Positions 18,053 through 26,900 of a stretch of 64,000 nucleotides of DNA are shown piece by piece. The number at the start of each line of letters is the position of its first letter. The first letter of the stretch is position 1. The translations under genes were made by a program, and so were the position numbers. Source of the DNA: Paenibacillus humicola (lineage in GTDB: Bacteria; Bacillota; Bacilli; Paenibacillales; Paenibacillaceae); the NCBI RefSeq assembly GCF_028826105.1, contig NZ_JAQGPL010000001.1, positions 2,506,501 through 2,570,500 of the forward strand, written 5' to 3'. The notes beneath the pieces are model-generated. The model saw only the letters and a list, made by a program, of their open reading frames with translations, searched no databases and was not told the origin of the DNA.

Positions 18053-19123
18053 ATGACGATTCCGACAAAAATGAAAGCGGTTGTAGCCTACGCTCCCGGC
18101 GATTACCGGCTGGAGGAGGTGCCGGTCCCGTCGCCGGGTCCCGGCGAAATGCTTGTGAAGGTGGAAGCGTGTGGCATTTGCGCGGGCGATATAAAAGCTT
18201 ACGGCGGCGCGCCGAGCTTCTGGGGCGACGAGAAACAGCCCGCTTATATAAAGGCACCCGTTATACCGGGGCACGAGTTCATCGGCCGGGTGGCCGCGCT
18301 GGGCGAAGGCGTTTCGGGCTTTGGCGTGGGAGACCGGGTCATTTCCGAGCAGATCGTGCCCTGCTGGCAGTGCCGTTTTTGCAAGAGGGGCCAATACTGG
18401 ATGTGCGAAAAGCACGACCTGTACGGGTTTCAGCATAACGTAAACGGCGGCATGGCGGAGTATATGATTTTTACGAAGGAAGCGATTAACTATAAAGTGC
18501 CCGAGGAACTGCCGATCGACGACGCGATCCTCATCGAGCCGTACGCCTGCTCGTTCCATGCGGTGCAGCGCGCGCAAATTCAATTGGGCGACATCGTGGT
18601 CATTTCGGGAGCGGGAACGCTCGGCCTCGGTATGATCGGCGCCGCGAGGCTGGCCGGCCCGGGAAAATTGATCGCGCTGGACCTGAACGAGGACCGGCTC
18701 CGGCTGGCCCGAAAATTCGGCGCGGATCTCGCCCTGAACCCGGCCGAGGTCGATGTCGTCGCGGAAATCAAGGGGATGACGGAGGGCTACGGCTGCGACA
18801 TTTATATTGAAGCGACCGGTCATCCGAAATCGGTCGAGCAGGGGCTTTCCATGATCCGCAAGCTCGGCCGGTTCGTCGAATTCAGCGTGTTCAAAGAGCC
18901 GGTGACGGTCGATTGGAGCATTATCGGCGACCGCAAAGAGCTGGACGTACTCGGCTCGCACCTCGGACCGTACTGCTACCCGCTTGTGATCGACGGGATT
19001 GCCGGGGGCAGGCTGCCGACGGAGGGGGTCGTCACCCACAAGCTGCCGCTGGAGCGGTTCGAGGAAGGCTTCAAGCTGGTGCAGAGCGGGAAAAATTCGC
19101 TTAAAGTCGTACTGGTGCCGTAA
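18053..19123 (+). CDS. Zinc-dependent polyol dehydrogenase (erythritol/L-threitol dehydrogenase-like)
   Basis: 356-residue medium-chain dehydrogenase. Catalytic zinc ligands are in CGICAGD and PGHEF, structural zinc ligands in VPCWQCRFCKRGQYWMC, and the Rossmann motif is GAGTLGLGMIGA. The true start is ATG 18053 after AAGGAGGGG; the open frame extends 336 bases further upstream without a ribosome site. It resembles the polyol dehydrogenases called EltD in tetritol pathways. DhaL follows 25 bp downstream, so the product is probably a ketose (erythrulose or dihydroxyacetone type) that is then phosphorylated. The exact polyol is inferred. Confidence 0.88.
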   Translation: MTIPTKMKAVVAYAPGDYRLEEVPVPSPGPGEMLVKVEACGICAGDIKAYGGAPSFWGDEKQPAYIKAPVIPGHEFIGRVAALGEGVSGFGVGDRVISEQIVPCWQCRFCKRGQYWMCEKHDLYGFQHNVNGGMAEYMIFTKEAINYKVPEELPIDDAILIEPYACSFHAVQRAQIQLGDIVVISGAGTLGLGMIGAARLAGPGKLIALDLNEDRLRLARKFGADLALNPAEVDVVAEIKGMTEGYGCDIYIEATGHPKSVEQGLSMIRKLGRFVEFSVFKEPVTVDWSIIGDRKELDVLGSHLGPYCYPLVIDGIAGGRLPTEGVVTHKLPLERFEEGFKLVQSGKNSLKVVLVP

Positions 19124-19148
19124 CGCAGCAGGAGAAGGAGGACAAACG

Positions 19149-19796
19149 GTGAAGCTGACAACGATGCAGATGAAAGAGATTTTTAACCGCGTCGCGGACC
19201 GTATCGAGGCGGAGAAGGACTGGCTGTCCGAACTGGACCGCGCGCTCGGCGACGGCGACCACGGCGTTACGATGTCGACCGGCTGGCAGGCGATCCGGAA
19301 GAAGCTGGACGATTTCGGCGAGGGAAGCGAATGCGCGGAGCTGTTCAAGGCGGCGGGCATGACGTTCCTGAGCGCGGTCGGATCGTCGGTCGGGCCGCTG
19401 TACGCCACGGCGTTTATGCGCGGCGCGGCCGCGCTGCAGGGAAAGCGGGAGCTGGACGAAGACGATATCATCGCGTTTTGGACGGCGGCGGTCAAAGGCA
19501 TTCAGGAGCGGGGCAAGGCGCAGGCGGGCGACAAAACGATGCTCGATACATGGATGCCTATCGTGGAAGCGCTTCAGGCGGGGAAAAGCGAGGGAAAGGA
19601 TATCGCGACAACCTTGAAGGAAGCATCCGCCGCCGGCAAACGGGGAATGGAGGCGACGAAGGATATGCTCTCCCGGCTCGGGAGGTCCAGCAGGCTGGGC
19701 GACCGGTCACTTGGGCATCAGGATCCGGGCGCGACTTCCGCGTACCTGATCTTCTCCGCCTTCTGCGACGGAGCGCTCGAAGGGCAAAGCGCATGA
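19149..19796 (+). CDS. dhaL: DhaL-type kinase subunit (nucleotide-binding subunit)
   Basis: 215 residues. DhaL is the ADP/ATP-binding half of dihydroxyacetone-type ketose kinases. The metal and nucleotide motifs LDRALGDGDHGVTM (three Asp ligands), SAVGSSVGPLYATA and the C-terminal LGDRSLGHQDPGATS are intact. The GTG start follows AAGGAGG. A DhaL alone cannot bind the ketose; the only DhaK in the window is at 35192-36184 on the other strand. No DhaM phosphotransferase gene is present, so whether ATP or phosphoenolpyruvate is the donor is open. Confidence 0.93.
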   Translation: MKLTTMQMKEIFNRVADRIEAEKDWLSELDRALGDGDHGVTMSTGWQAIRKKLDDFGEGSECAELFKAAGMTFLSAVGSSVGPLYATAFMRGAAALQGKRELDEDDIIAFWTAAVKGIQERGKAQAGDKTMLDTWMPIVEALQAGKSEGKDIATTLKEASAAGKRGMEATKDMLSRLGRSSRLGDRSLGHQDPGATSAYLIFSAFCDGALEGQSA

Positions 19797-19806
19797 ACGT
19801 ATGCGA

Positions 19807-19845
19807 AGCGGCAGCCCGGCTCAGCCGCAAGGCTGCCGCTTTCGC
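19807..19845 (+). terminator. Probable terminator after dhaL
   Basis: AGCGGCAGCC (19807-19816) and GGCTGCCGCT (19831-19840) form a perfect 10-bp stem that can extend by GCGA/TCGC across one bulged base. The 3' flank is only weakly T-rich, so termination may be partial. Confidence 0.5.
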
Positions 19846-19977
19846 TTGATGCATCCGGCTGCGGCGGCCGGATGCCCGTTCGCCGCGCGGCAGCAAGAAA
19901 TGTCTGTAGGAGGCCGATGCCGATTTTGCTACAATAATGGCGACCGGCCATGAACAATGCGAGGAGGCAGCATCGAA

Positions 19978-21336
19978 ATGGATGGTACTGATACGGTATT
20001 TCCGGTTCGCCGAGCGATCGATCAAATCCGGGAAACGGCGGGCCCGGGAGCTGCTCCGGAAGAAGCGGCGCAGCCCGTCTCTCCTTACCGGATCGCGGCT
20101 TCCCTGATCGTGTCCCCGGAGAACGAGGAGCAGACGGCAGGCGTGCTGCGGCTGGCGTCCGCCAACCGGTATACTGTCGTTCCTCAAGGCGGCGGCACGA
20201 AGGACGCGCTTGGGGGAGCCGCGGGGAAAGCCGACATTTTGCTTTCCATGCGCAAGATGTCGGGCATTTTGCAGCATTCCGTGGGCGATCTGATGGTGAC
20301 CGCCCTGCCCGGAACGACGGTCGGCGAGCTGCAGGACAAGCTGCGCGAGGAAGGGCAGTTTCTGCCGCTGGATCCGGCCTGGAGCAGGCAATCGACGATC
20401 GGCGGCATGACGGCCGCGAATGCTTCGGGTCCGAAGCGGGCGCTTTACGGGTCGGTCAGGGACCATCTGATCGCGTCCCGGGCGGTGCTTGCGGACGGCA
20501 CGATCATTCGCACGGGCGCCAAAGTGGTGAAAAATGTCGCCGGCTACGATATGAACAAATTGTTTGTCGGCTCCATGGGCACGCTTGGCGTGCTGACCGA
20601 GCTGACGTTTAAAATCCGCCCGCTGCCGGCCTCGGCCGGTCTGGCCGCGTTCCGTTCCGGCGGCCTCGGCGAATGGAAAAGGCTGCAGGAATCGCTGCTC
20701 GATTCCCAGCTGGAGCCGTGCGCGGCGGAGCTGATCAGCGCGGCGGAGGCGCAGGAGCTGTTCGGTTCGCCCGAGCCGATGGTGCTGGTCCTGTTCGAGG
20801 ACGTCGAAGCGTCCGTCCGCTATCAACTGGACCGGCTGAAGTCCGCTGCGGAGGACGCAGGGCTGAAGCCGTTTGCCGAAATTTGCGGCTGCGGGGAAAC
20901 CGAGCCGGTCATCGAGGGGCTGCGCGCATTGGCGCCGAATGCGCTCGATGCGCCGCCTGACCGACTGATTGTTTCGATGAAGCTGCTGTCCCGGCTGACG
21001 GATGTGCCGGACATTTGCGAATTTGCGGTAAAGAGCGGCGAAGAAGCGGGGCTTCAAGTCCGATTCGGCGGCGGGCTGTACACCGGAATCAGTCACGCGA
21101 CGGTCGCCGCCGATTGGCAGCGCTTGCAGGAGACGATCCGGTGGATACGCAGCGTTTTCGTCTATATGGAGGAATTGAATGGCGGCGCAACGCTTTCCTT
21201 CGCGCCGCCGGAGGTTCGTTCCGCCGTGCCCGCGTGGGGAACGGACCGCAGCGGCAATGAATTGATGCGCAGCGTCAAGCAACAATTCGATTCGGCCCAT
21301 ATTTTAAACCGCGGCCGTTTTGTGGGAGGGATCTGA
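19978..21336 (+). CDS. glcE: FAD-binding oxidoreductase subunit, GlcE type
   Basis: 452 residues. An N-terminal FAD-binding (PCMH-type) domain is marked by VVPQGGGTKDALGG, LDPAWSRQSTIGGMTAANASG and VVKNVAGYDMNKLFVGSMG. The C-terminal half is weakly conserved, as usual for GlcE, the non-catalytic FAD subunit of glycolate oxidase. The start ATG 19978 follows GGAGG ten bases upstream. It is followed within three bases by glcF, and glcD is next: a complete three-subunit enzyme that oxidises glycolate or a related 2-hydroxyacid to the 2-oxoacid at the membrane. Confidence 0.87.
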   Translation: MDGTDTVFPVRRAIDQIRETAGPGAAPEEAAQPVSPYRIAASLIVSPENEEQTAGVLRLASANRYTVVPQGGGTKDALGGAAGKADILLSMRKMSGILQHSVGDLMVTALPGTTVGELQDKLREEGQFLPLDPAWSRQSTIGGMTAANASGPKRALYGSVRDHLIASRAVLADGTIIRTGAKVVKNVAGYDMNKLFVGSMGTLGVLTELTFKIRPLPASAGLAAFRSGGLGEWKRLQESLLDSQLEPCAAELISAAEAQELFGSPEPMVLVLFEDVEASVRYQLDRLKSAAEDAGLKPFAEICGCGETEPVIEGLRALAPNALDAPPDRLIVSMKLLSRLTDVPDICEFAVKSGEEAGLQVRFGGGLYTGISHATVAADWQRLQETIRWIRSVFVYMEELNGGATLSFAPPEVRSAVPAWGTDRSGNELMRSVKQQFDSAHILNRGRFVGGI

Positions 21337-21338
21337 TC

Positions 21339-22682
21339 GTGACAGCCGAAGTGAAGCTGCCGCCCGTCTTGAAGTCCAATTATCCGTTCGAGGATGCGCC
21401 GGAAGAGGACAAGTTCTCGCAGTGTGTGCACTGCGGCATCTGTCTGGAGGCTTGTCCGACCTATCAGCAAACGGGGCTCGAAGCGCATTCTCCCCGCGGA
21501 CGCGTCTACCTGATCAAATCGGTGGCTGAAGGAAAAATAGACCTGAACGAATATTTCGCCGATCCGGTCGGGACGTGCCTGGACTGCCGCGCCTGCGAAA
21601 CGGCCTGCCCGGCGAACGTGCAGGTCGGCTCCCTGGTCGAGGAAGCGCGCGGCCAGCTGTATAAATCGGAGCCGCCGAGCGGGGCGTCCGGTTTCGTGCA
21701 TTCCTTCTTTCTGCACAAGCTGTTTCCGTACCCGAAACGGATGAACCGGATGTACAAGCTGCTGAAGCTGTATCAAAAAACGGGGCTGCGCTCCGCGGTG
21801 CGGTCAACGAAGCTGCTGAACATTTTGCCGGCGCATTTGCGGGAAATGGAACGGGCCGTGCCGGAGGTGACCGCGCCTCCCGTGCTGCACCGGATGCCGG
21901 AGGTACTGCCGGCGTTCGGGACGAAGCGGGCGCGGGTGGCGATGCTGACCGGCTGCGTCATGGACGTCATGTTCGGCGACGTCAATGAAGCGACGGTGAA
22001 CGTGCTGCGCCGGAACGGCTGCGAGGTGTGGATTCCGCAAAATCAAAATTGCTGCGGCGCGCTGCACGTGCATGCGGGCGACCGGGATACGGCGAAAATG
22101 CTGGCCCGGCGGAATATCGACGTGTTTCTGTCGCAGGAGATCGACGCCGTCGTCATTAACGCCGCCGGCTGCGGCTCCACGCTGAGAGAGTATTGGGAGC
22201 TGTTGAAGCACGATGAGGCGTACAGCGCCAAAGCGCAGCAGTTTACCGACAAGGTGACGGACGTGTCCCGGTTTCTCGACCGACTCGGCCTCATTCCGCC
22301 GGAAGGCAGGCTGGACCTGACCGTTACGTATCACGACGCCTGCCATCTGGCCCATGCGCAAAAAATCCGCAGCGAGCCGCGGCGGCTGCTGGAAGCGATT
22401 CCGGGTCTCCGAATGGTGGCGATGCCGGATGCCGACCGCTGCTGCGGAAGCGCGGGCGTCTACAATTTGACTCATCCGGATATGGCCGGTCAGCTGCTGG
22501 ACCGGAAAATGGACGACATTCCGGCCGGCTGCGACGCCGTCGTCATGGGCAATCCGGGGTGCATGATGCAGTTCCGGGTCGGCGTCGTCCGGGATAACCG
22601 CCCGGAAGAGATTTTGCATACGATTCAGCTGCTGGATTGGTCTTATCAAGGCGTCAATCCGCTTGCGCGCGAGGGGGTCTAA
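21339..22682 (+). CDS. glcF: Glycolate-oxidase-type iron-sulfur subunit
   Basis: 447 residues. Two [4Fe-4S] motifs lie near the N-terminus (CVHCGICLEACP and CLDCRACETACP). Two cysteine-rich CCG domains follow, ending in NCCGALH and RCCGSAGVYN, typical of GlcF and heterodisulfide-reductase-like subunits. It carries electrons from the flavin subunits to the quinone pool. The GTG start follows GGGAGGG. It is the middle gene of the glcE-glcF-glcD operon. Confidence 0.94.
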   Translation: MTAEVKLPPVLKSNYPFEDAPEEDKFSQCVHCGICLEACPTYQQTGLEAHSPRGRVYLIKSVAEGKIDLNEYFADPVGTCLDCRACETACPANVQVGSLVEEARGQLYKSEPPSGASGFVHSFFLHKLFPYPKRMNRMYKLLKLYQKTGLRSAVRSTKLLNILPAHLREMERAVPEVTAPPVLHRMPEVLPAFGTKRARVAMLTGCVMDVMFGDVNEATVNVLRRNGCEVWIPQNQNCCGALHVHAGDRDTAKMLARRNIDVFLSQEIDAVVINAAGCGSTLREYWELLKHDEAYSAKAQQFTDKVTDVSRFLDRLGLIPPEGRLDLTVTYHDACHLAHAQKIRSEPRRLLEAIPGLRMVAMPDADRCCGSAGVYNLTHPDMAGQLLDRKMDDIPAGCDAVVMGNPGCMMQFRVGVVRDNRPEEILHTIQLLDWSYQGVNPLAREGV

Positions 22683-22688
22683 AACCAG

Positions 22689-24125
22689 ATGGATCCGAAG
22701 AAACGCGACGTTTTCATCGCCGAGATGACCCGCCTGCTCGGCAGCCGGTCGGTGCTGCACCGGTACGAGGATCTCCTTGCCTATGAATGCGACGGCTATA
22801 CGATTCATAAAGGCCTGCCCGGCGCCGTTCTATTCCCGGCGAACACGCAGGAGGTCGCGGCGGCCGTCCAATATATGCACCGGCAGCAAATTCCGTTCAT
22901 CCCGCGCGGCGCGGGCACGGGCTTAAGCGGCGGGGCGACGGCGCTGAACGGGGAAGTGCTCATCAGTCTTGCGCGTATGAACAAGCTGCTTGAGGTCGAT
23001 TATTTGAACCGGCGGGCCGTCGTGCAGCCGGGGTACATCAACCTGAAGCTTTCCAATTCGATTTCGACCAAGGGCTATTATTATGCCCCGGACCCGTCGA
23101 GCCAGGCTTCCTGCACGATCGGCGGCAACGTCGGAGAGAACGCGGGCGGGGCGCACTGCCTGAAATACGGCGTCACGACCAACCATGTGCTCGGGCTCGA
23201 GCTCGTCCTGCCAAACGGCGACATCGTCCGGCTGGGCGGCGTTCCCGACGCGCCGGGCTACGATTTGCTCGGGGTGCTGACCGGCTCGGAAGGGACGATG
23301 GGGATCGTCACCGAAATTACGGTGCGCATTCTCAAAAAGCCGCAGGGCGTCAAAACGGCGGTTGCGCTGTACGACGACGTGAACGACGCCAGCCATGCGG
23401 TGTCCGACATCATCGCCGCCGGAATCGTTCCGGCCGCGCTGGAAATGATGGACAATACCGCGATCGAAGGCGTCGAATCCGGCAACTACCCGGTCGGCTA
23501 TCCGCGCGATCTCGGCGCCGTGCTGATCGTCGAGGTCGACGGCATCGAGGCGGGCCTGCAGCATCAAATCGACCAGGTGCTGGAGGTTTGCCGCAAGCAC
23601 AACGTCCGCGAAGTGAAGCAGGCGGCGGATGCCGACGAGCGCGCCCGGTGGTGGGCCAACCGCAAGACGGCTTTCGGCGCGATGGGCACCATCTCGCCCG
23701 ACTATCTGGTGCAGGACGGGGTTATTCCGCGCAGCCGATTGCCGGAGGTGCTCGCAGAAGTGGCTTCGATCAGCGCCAAATACGGGCTGCGGATCGCCAA
23801 TGTCTTCCATGCCGGGGACGGCAATCTCCATCCGCTGATCCTGTTCGATTCCCGCATTCCCGGGGAGAAAGAGAATGCGGTGAAGGCGGGCTCGGAGGTG
23901 CTGAAGGCATGCGCCGAGGTCGGCGGCTCCATAACGGGCGAGCATGGCGTCGGCATCGAAAAAATGGAGGATATGCGCTATATTTTCACGGATGAGGAAA
24001 TCCGGGTGCAGTTGTCGCTTCGCGAAGCGTTTAATCCCGACAATCTGTGCAACCCGGACAAAATGTTCCCGAATCCCGCGCGCTGCGTGGAAGTGAAGCA
24101 TGTGGCCGCGGCGGCGAGGCCGTAA
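22689..24125 (+). CDS. glcD: Glycolate-oxidase-type FAD catalytic subunit
   Basis: 478 residues. The FAD domain shows IPRGAGTGLSGGATAL, GGNVGENAGGAHCLKYGVT and GSEGTMGIVTEITVR. The C-terminal FAD-oxidase domain ends with HAGDGNLHPLILFD, ITGEHGVGIEK and FNPDNLCNPDKMFP, hallmarks of GlcD and D-lactate dehydrogenases. Length is that of GlcD. It starts six bases after glcF with a GAGGGGG site. Next to a polyol dehydrogenase and DhaL, it may oxidise glycolate released during polyol or deoxyribose breakdown (inference). Confidence 0.95.
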   Translation: MDPKKRDVFIAEMTRLLGSRSVLHRYEDLLAYECDGYTIHKGLPGAVLFPANTQEVAAAVQYMHRQQIPFIPRGAGTGLSGGATALNGEVLISLARMNKLLEVDYLNRRAVVQPGYINLKLSNSISTKGYYYAPDPSSQASCTIGGNVGENAGGAHCLKYGVTTNHVLGLELVLPNGDIVRLGGVPDAPGYDLLGVLTGSEGTMGIVTEITVRILKKPQGVKTAVALYDDVNDASHAVSDIIAAGIVPAALEMMDNTAIEGVESGNYPVGYPRDLGAVLIVEVDGIEAGLQHQIDQVLEVCRKHNVREVKQAADADERARWWANRKTAFGAMGTISPDYLVQDGVIPRSRLPEVLAEVASISAKYGLRIANVFHAGDGNLHPLILFDSRIPGEKENAVKAGSEVLKACAEVGGSITGEHGVGIEKMEDMRYIFTDEEIRVQLSLREAFNPDNLCNPDKMFPNPARCVEVKHVAAAARP

Positions 24126-24192
24126 ACGGGAAGATCCGCGGGCGGCTGCATTCGGCGCAGCGCCGGGTCATAGGCACGATAAACAGGTGAAC

Positions 24193-24245
24193 AAGGCTGT
24201 ATCTCAAAGTAGACGGGATCTACTGGGATACGGCCTTCTTCTATA
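24193..24245 (+). terminator. Probable terminator after glcEFD
   Basis: A long hairpin: outer stem AAGGCTGTATC/GATACGGCCTT (24193-24203 and 24227-24237, one G-T pair) and inner stem AGTAGA/TCTACT. It is followed by the pyrimidine-rich CTTCTTCTATATT. Confidence 0.6.
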
Positions 24246-24297
24246 TTCGAGCGGCTTAATACTGCTGCCGGGCAACTTAAGAAGGGGGAAGTCGTTC

Positions 24298-26628
24298 ATG
24301 AGCATCAATGGGAACCGGGAAGAAAAGCCGCTGTTCAGCATGAAATCGACCTTGCTGAGAAGAATGATCATGCTGATGCTCGCTGCAGCCGTTCTTCCCA
24401 CCGTTATCGTAGGCGTCAGCAGCTACCTGTTCTCCGCGGAGGCGCTGCAAAACGAAGTGAACCGCGCGAATCTCCAGCTGCTCGAGAGTACGTCCGCGTC
24501 GATCGACAGCGAATTGCAAAACATTCAGGACAGTACGCTGCAGATGCTTTTTCTGCCTCTGTTCAGCAGCTCCGCGCTTCAGAAGGTCAAGCATGCCGAG
24601 CTGGATTACAACATGCTGGTCTCCCAGTTTTTCCTTCCTTTTCAAAATAACCACAAACTCGTGCTCGATATTTCGATGTACGTCAAAGACAATTACATCC
24701 TCTCCTCCTCGTCCGGCTTGTTCCGGGTTGTGCCCGTCTACGACCGGAATAAGCTGAACGACGCGATCGGGTACCGGAAACCGTTTCAATGGGTAAATGA
24801 AGTGTTTCGAATCCGCCCGAACGATCCGGACGACGGCATTACGTTTATCAGCAAGCTGCCGCTGCAGGACAGCAGCCCGCTTGGGCTGATGCTCGTTCGC
24901 ATCGACAAAAAGCTGTTCGGAAATGCGCTTCAAGGCTCGATCGTATACCCCGGGCAAGTGAGGGCCGTCGTCGACAACGAGGAGCACACGGTGTTCAATT
25001 CCTCCGCATCCGCGATCCCCGCCGCGCTGCTCGACCGGATTCGGGAAAGCGGCGGAACGAACCATAAGCTGCATTTTCGATGGAACGACCGCGACTATCT
25101 GGTTACGACGCTTACCTCGCCGTATACCGGCTGGCAGTATATCGATCTGATTCCAGCCGGTCAGCTGAACGCCAAGTCGGCGGGGATCGGCGTCATTACC
25201 GCGGCCGTTCTCGCCGCCGTTCTGCTGCCGGCCTTCGCGTTCACGATTTTGGGCACCCGATGGTTATACCGGCCGGTTGCCGTCTTGTTGTCCCATATCA
25301 GGCGCGATGCCGCCGGGAACGAGACGGACGGGGACGAAATCGGATTCGTGGTGCGGCATTGGCTGGCTTTGAAAAACAAGACGAGCGAGCTGCAGCTTCA
25401 GCTGTCCCACCAGCTGCCCATCCTTCAGGAATCGTTTGTCATGCAGACGCTGCAGGGGCATCTGATCCATTACACGCAAACCGAGCTCGAAAGCCTGTTT
25501 CAGCGTTACGGTTTACCGCATCGGGCGGCATTCGCCGTATTTGTCCTGATTTGCGACCGAAGCTCCGGGGCGGAGGGGAGATTTTCGGAACGGGATCAGG
25601 ATTTGATCGTGTTTGCCATGAAAAATATTGTCGGCGATATGGCGGGCAATGCCGATCATTCGTTCCGCGGAATTGCCGTCAATCTGCTCAACGATCAGGT
25701 TGCCGTGCTGCTGTGGAGCAGGCCGGAGACGGACATCGACGCAAAAACCGACGAAGGCTGGAACGCATCGGTGAAGGCGTTCGCGGAGGAGGCGAGGAGG
25801 GTGCTGACGAATTACCTGCGGCTGCCGACCACGGCCGGATTCGGTACGGCGACGAATGAAATCCGGGACCTGCCGCAGTCGTTCCGCCAGGCCGTTGCCG
25901 CTTTAAATTCGCGGCTGGTTGCCGGGAGCGGGCAGGTGATCGACCAGGACAACATTTTTCTGAAGACAAGCGGCAGTTACCGGTACCCGATTGAACTGGA
26001 GCAGCATTACGAGGAGTCGTTAAAACGGGGCGATTTGGAGGAAGCGCAGCGCATGCTGCATGAATTTTCCAGGTATGTGTTAGGGGCCACAAATGCAGCG
26101 AAAATCATTCATATGTCGTACACGCAGCTTCTGGGCACCACGATCCGCGCCATGTACCTGCTGGGCATCGATTTGGACACGGTGTTCAAGGATGAAGAGC
26201 CTTACGACCGGCTGCGCAAAACGCAAAGCATGGAAGAGCTCAACGCCTGGTTTGTCCAAAAGCTGATCGTACCGGTCGTCACGTTCGTTCAGAACAAAAC
26301 GCTGCTGGAGCACGAGCAGATGATCGACAATGTCGCCGCCTTCATCCGGGACCACTACGATACCGACCTCTCCCAGGATCAATGCGCCCGCGATTTCGGC
26401 GTCGGCCGGACTCACCTCAGCAAGCTGTTTAAAAGGTTCAAGCAGGTCTCGTTTACCGATTATGTCACGCAGGTTCGGATCGAAAAAGCCAAGGAGCTGC
26501 TGCGGAAGACGGATCTCCCGGTAACGGATATTTCGGTGCGGGTCGGCTACCTGCACACGCAAAATTTCATTCGCGTGTTCAAAAAAATCGAAGGCGTGAC
26601 GCCCGGCATGTATCGCGAGCAATCGTAA
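24298..26628 (+). CDS. Membrane-anchored AraC-family sensor-regulator
   Basis: 776 residues. A first membrane segment (about residues 20-45), an extracellular sensor region of about 250 residues, a second membrane segment (about 296-320), a long cytoplasmic linker and a C-terminal AraC DNA-binding domain: first helix-turn-helix DQCARDFGVGRTHLSKLFKR, second ISVRVGYLHTQNFIRVFKKI, then EGVTPGMYREQ. This layout is common in Paenibacillus beside LplABC sugar importers, where it senses extracellular saccharide without a kinase partner. ATG 24298 after AAGGGGGAA is the start; the frame is open for 66 codons before it. It probably activates the importer that begins at 26901. Confidence 0.9.
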   Translation: MSINGNREEKPLFSMKSTLLRRMIMLMLAAAVLPTVIVGVSSYLFSAEALQNEVNRANLQLLESTSASIDSELQNIQDSTLQMLFLPLFSSSALQKVKHAELDYNMLVSQFFLPFQNNHKLVLDISMYVKDNYILSSSSGLFRVVPVYDRNKLNDAIGYRKPFQWVNEVFRIRPNDPDDGITFISKLPLQDSSPLGLMLVRIDKKLFGNALQGSIVYPGQVRAVVDNEEHTVFNSSASAIPAALLDRIRESGGTNHKLHFRWNDRDYLVTTLTSPYTGWQYIDLIPAGQLNAKSAGIGVITAAVLAAVLLPAFAFTILGTRWLYRPVAVLLSHIRRDAAGNETDGDEIGFVVRHWLALKNKTSELQLQLSHQLPILQESFVMQTLQGHLIHYTQTELESLFQRYGLPHRAAFAVFVLICDRSSGAEGRFSERDQDLIVFAMKNIVGDMAGNADHSFRGIAVNLLNDQVAVLLWSRPETDIDAKTDEGWNASVKAFAEEARRVLTNYLRLPTTAGFGTATNEIRDLPQSFRQAVAALNSRLVAGSGQVIDQDNIFLKTSGSYRYPIELEQHYEESLKRGDLEEAQRMLHEFSRYVLGATNAAKIIHMSYTQLLGTTIRAMYLLGIDLDTVFKDEEPYDRLRKTQSMEELNAWFVQKLIVPVVTFVQNKTLLEHEQMIDNVAAFIRDHYDTDLSQDQCARDFGVGRTHLSKLFKRFKQVSFTDYVTQVRIEKAKELLRKTDLPVTDISVRVGYLHTQNFIRVFKKIEGVTPGMYREQS

Positions 26629-26712
26629 TCCGGATGAACGTCCCGCCGGTCAAACGCCGGCTCGGCGCCGTAATCCGGATGAACGTCCCGCCGGTCAAAC
26701 GCCGGCTCGGCG
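26624..26712 (+). repeat. 44-bp direct repeat, period 45, at the 3' end of the AraC gene
   Basis: Two identical 44-bp copies (26624-26667 and 26669-26712) lie one base apart. The AraC-gene stop codon is inside the first copy. Each copy contains CGCCGG and CCGGC segments able to form GC-rich stems, and the second copy ends in CGGCGGGG; no T-run follows. Confidence 0.85.
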
Positions 26713-26814
26713 GGGCATGATGATAACGTCATTATCGTCCCCGGCGCCATGCCGCGCGCTTTTGCCGATGCTCATTTTGTGAGCCCGCGTCAAAAGCCGG
26801 CACATCGGGAGCAT

Positions 26815-26832
26815 CACAATTCGCTCATTGTG
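26815..26832. promoter_or_regulatory. Candidate operator upstream of the saccharide importer
   Basis: Inverted repeat CACAAT-N6-ATTGTG lies about 70 bp before the permease start in the only regulatory gap of this locus. It is short, and its binding protein is unknown. A second small palindrome, GCTCA-N5-TGAGC, is at 26770-26784. Confidence 0.35.
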
Positions 26833-26900
26833 CGTACATTTCGGCGTGCTTACAATACGGATTAGCATTCCGAAATTCAAATCACGAAAGGGTGAGCGTA

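Noticed and set aside
19558..21300. Minus-strand open frame of 580 codons
   Set aside because: It is antisense to dhaL and glcE, which have complete motifs and ribosome sites. Its translation is Arg- and Gln-rich low-complexity sequence typical of shadows in high-GC DNA.
26624..26712. Possible att site or IS footprint
   Set aside because: There is no integrase, transposase or inverted terminal repeat nearby; a local duplication is simpler.
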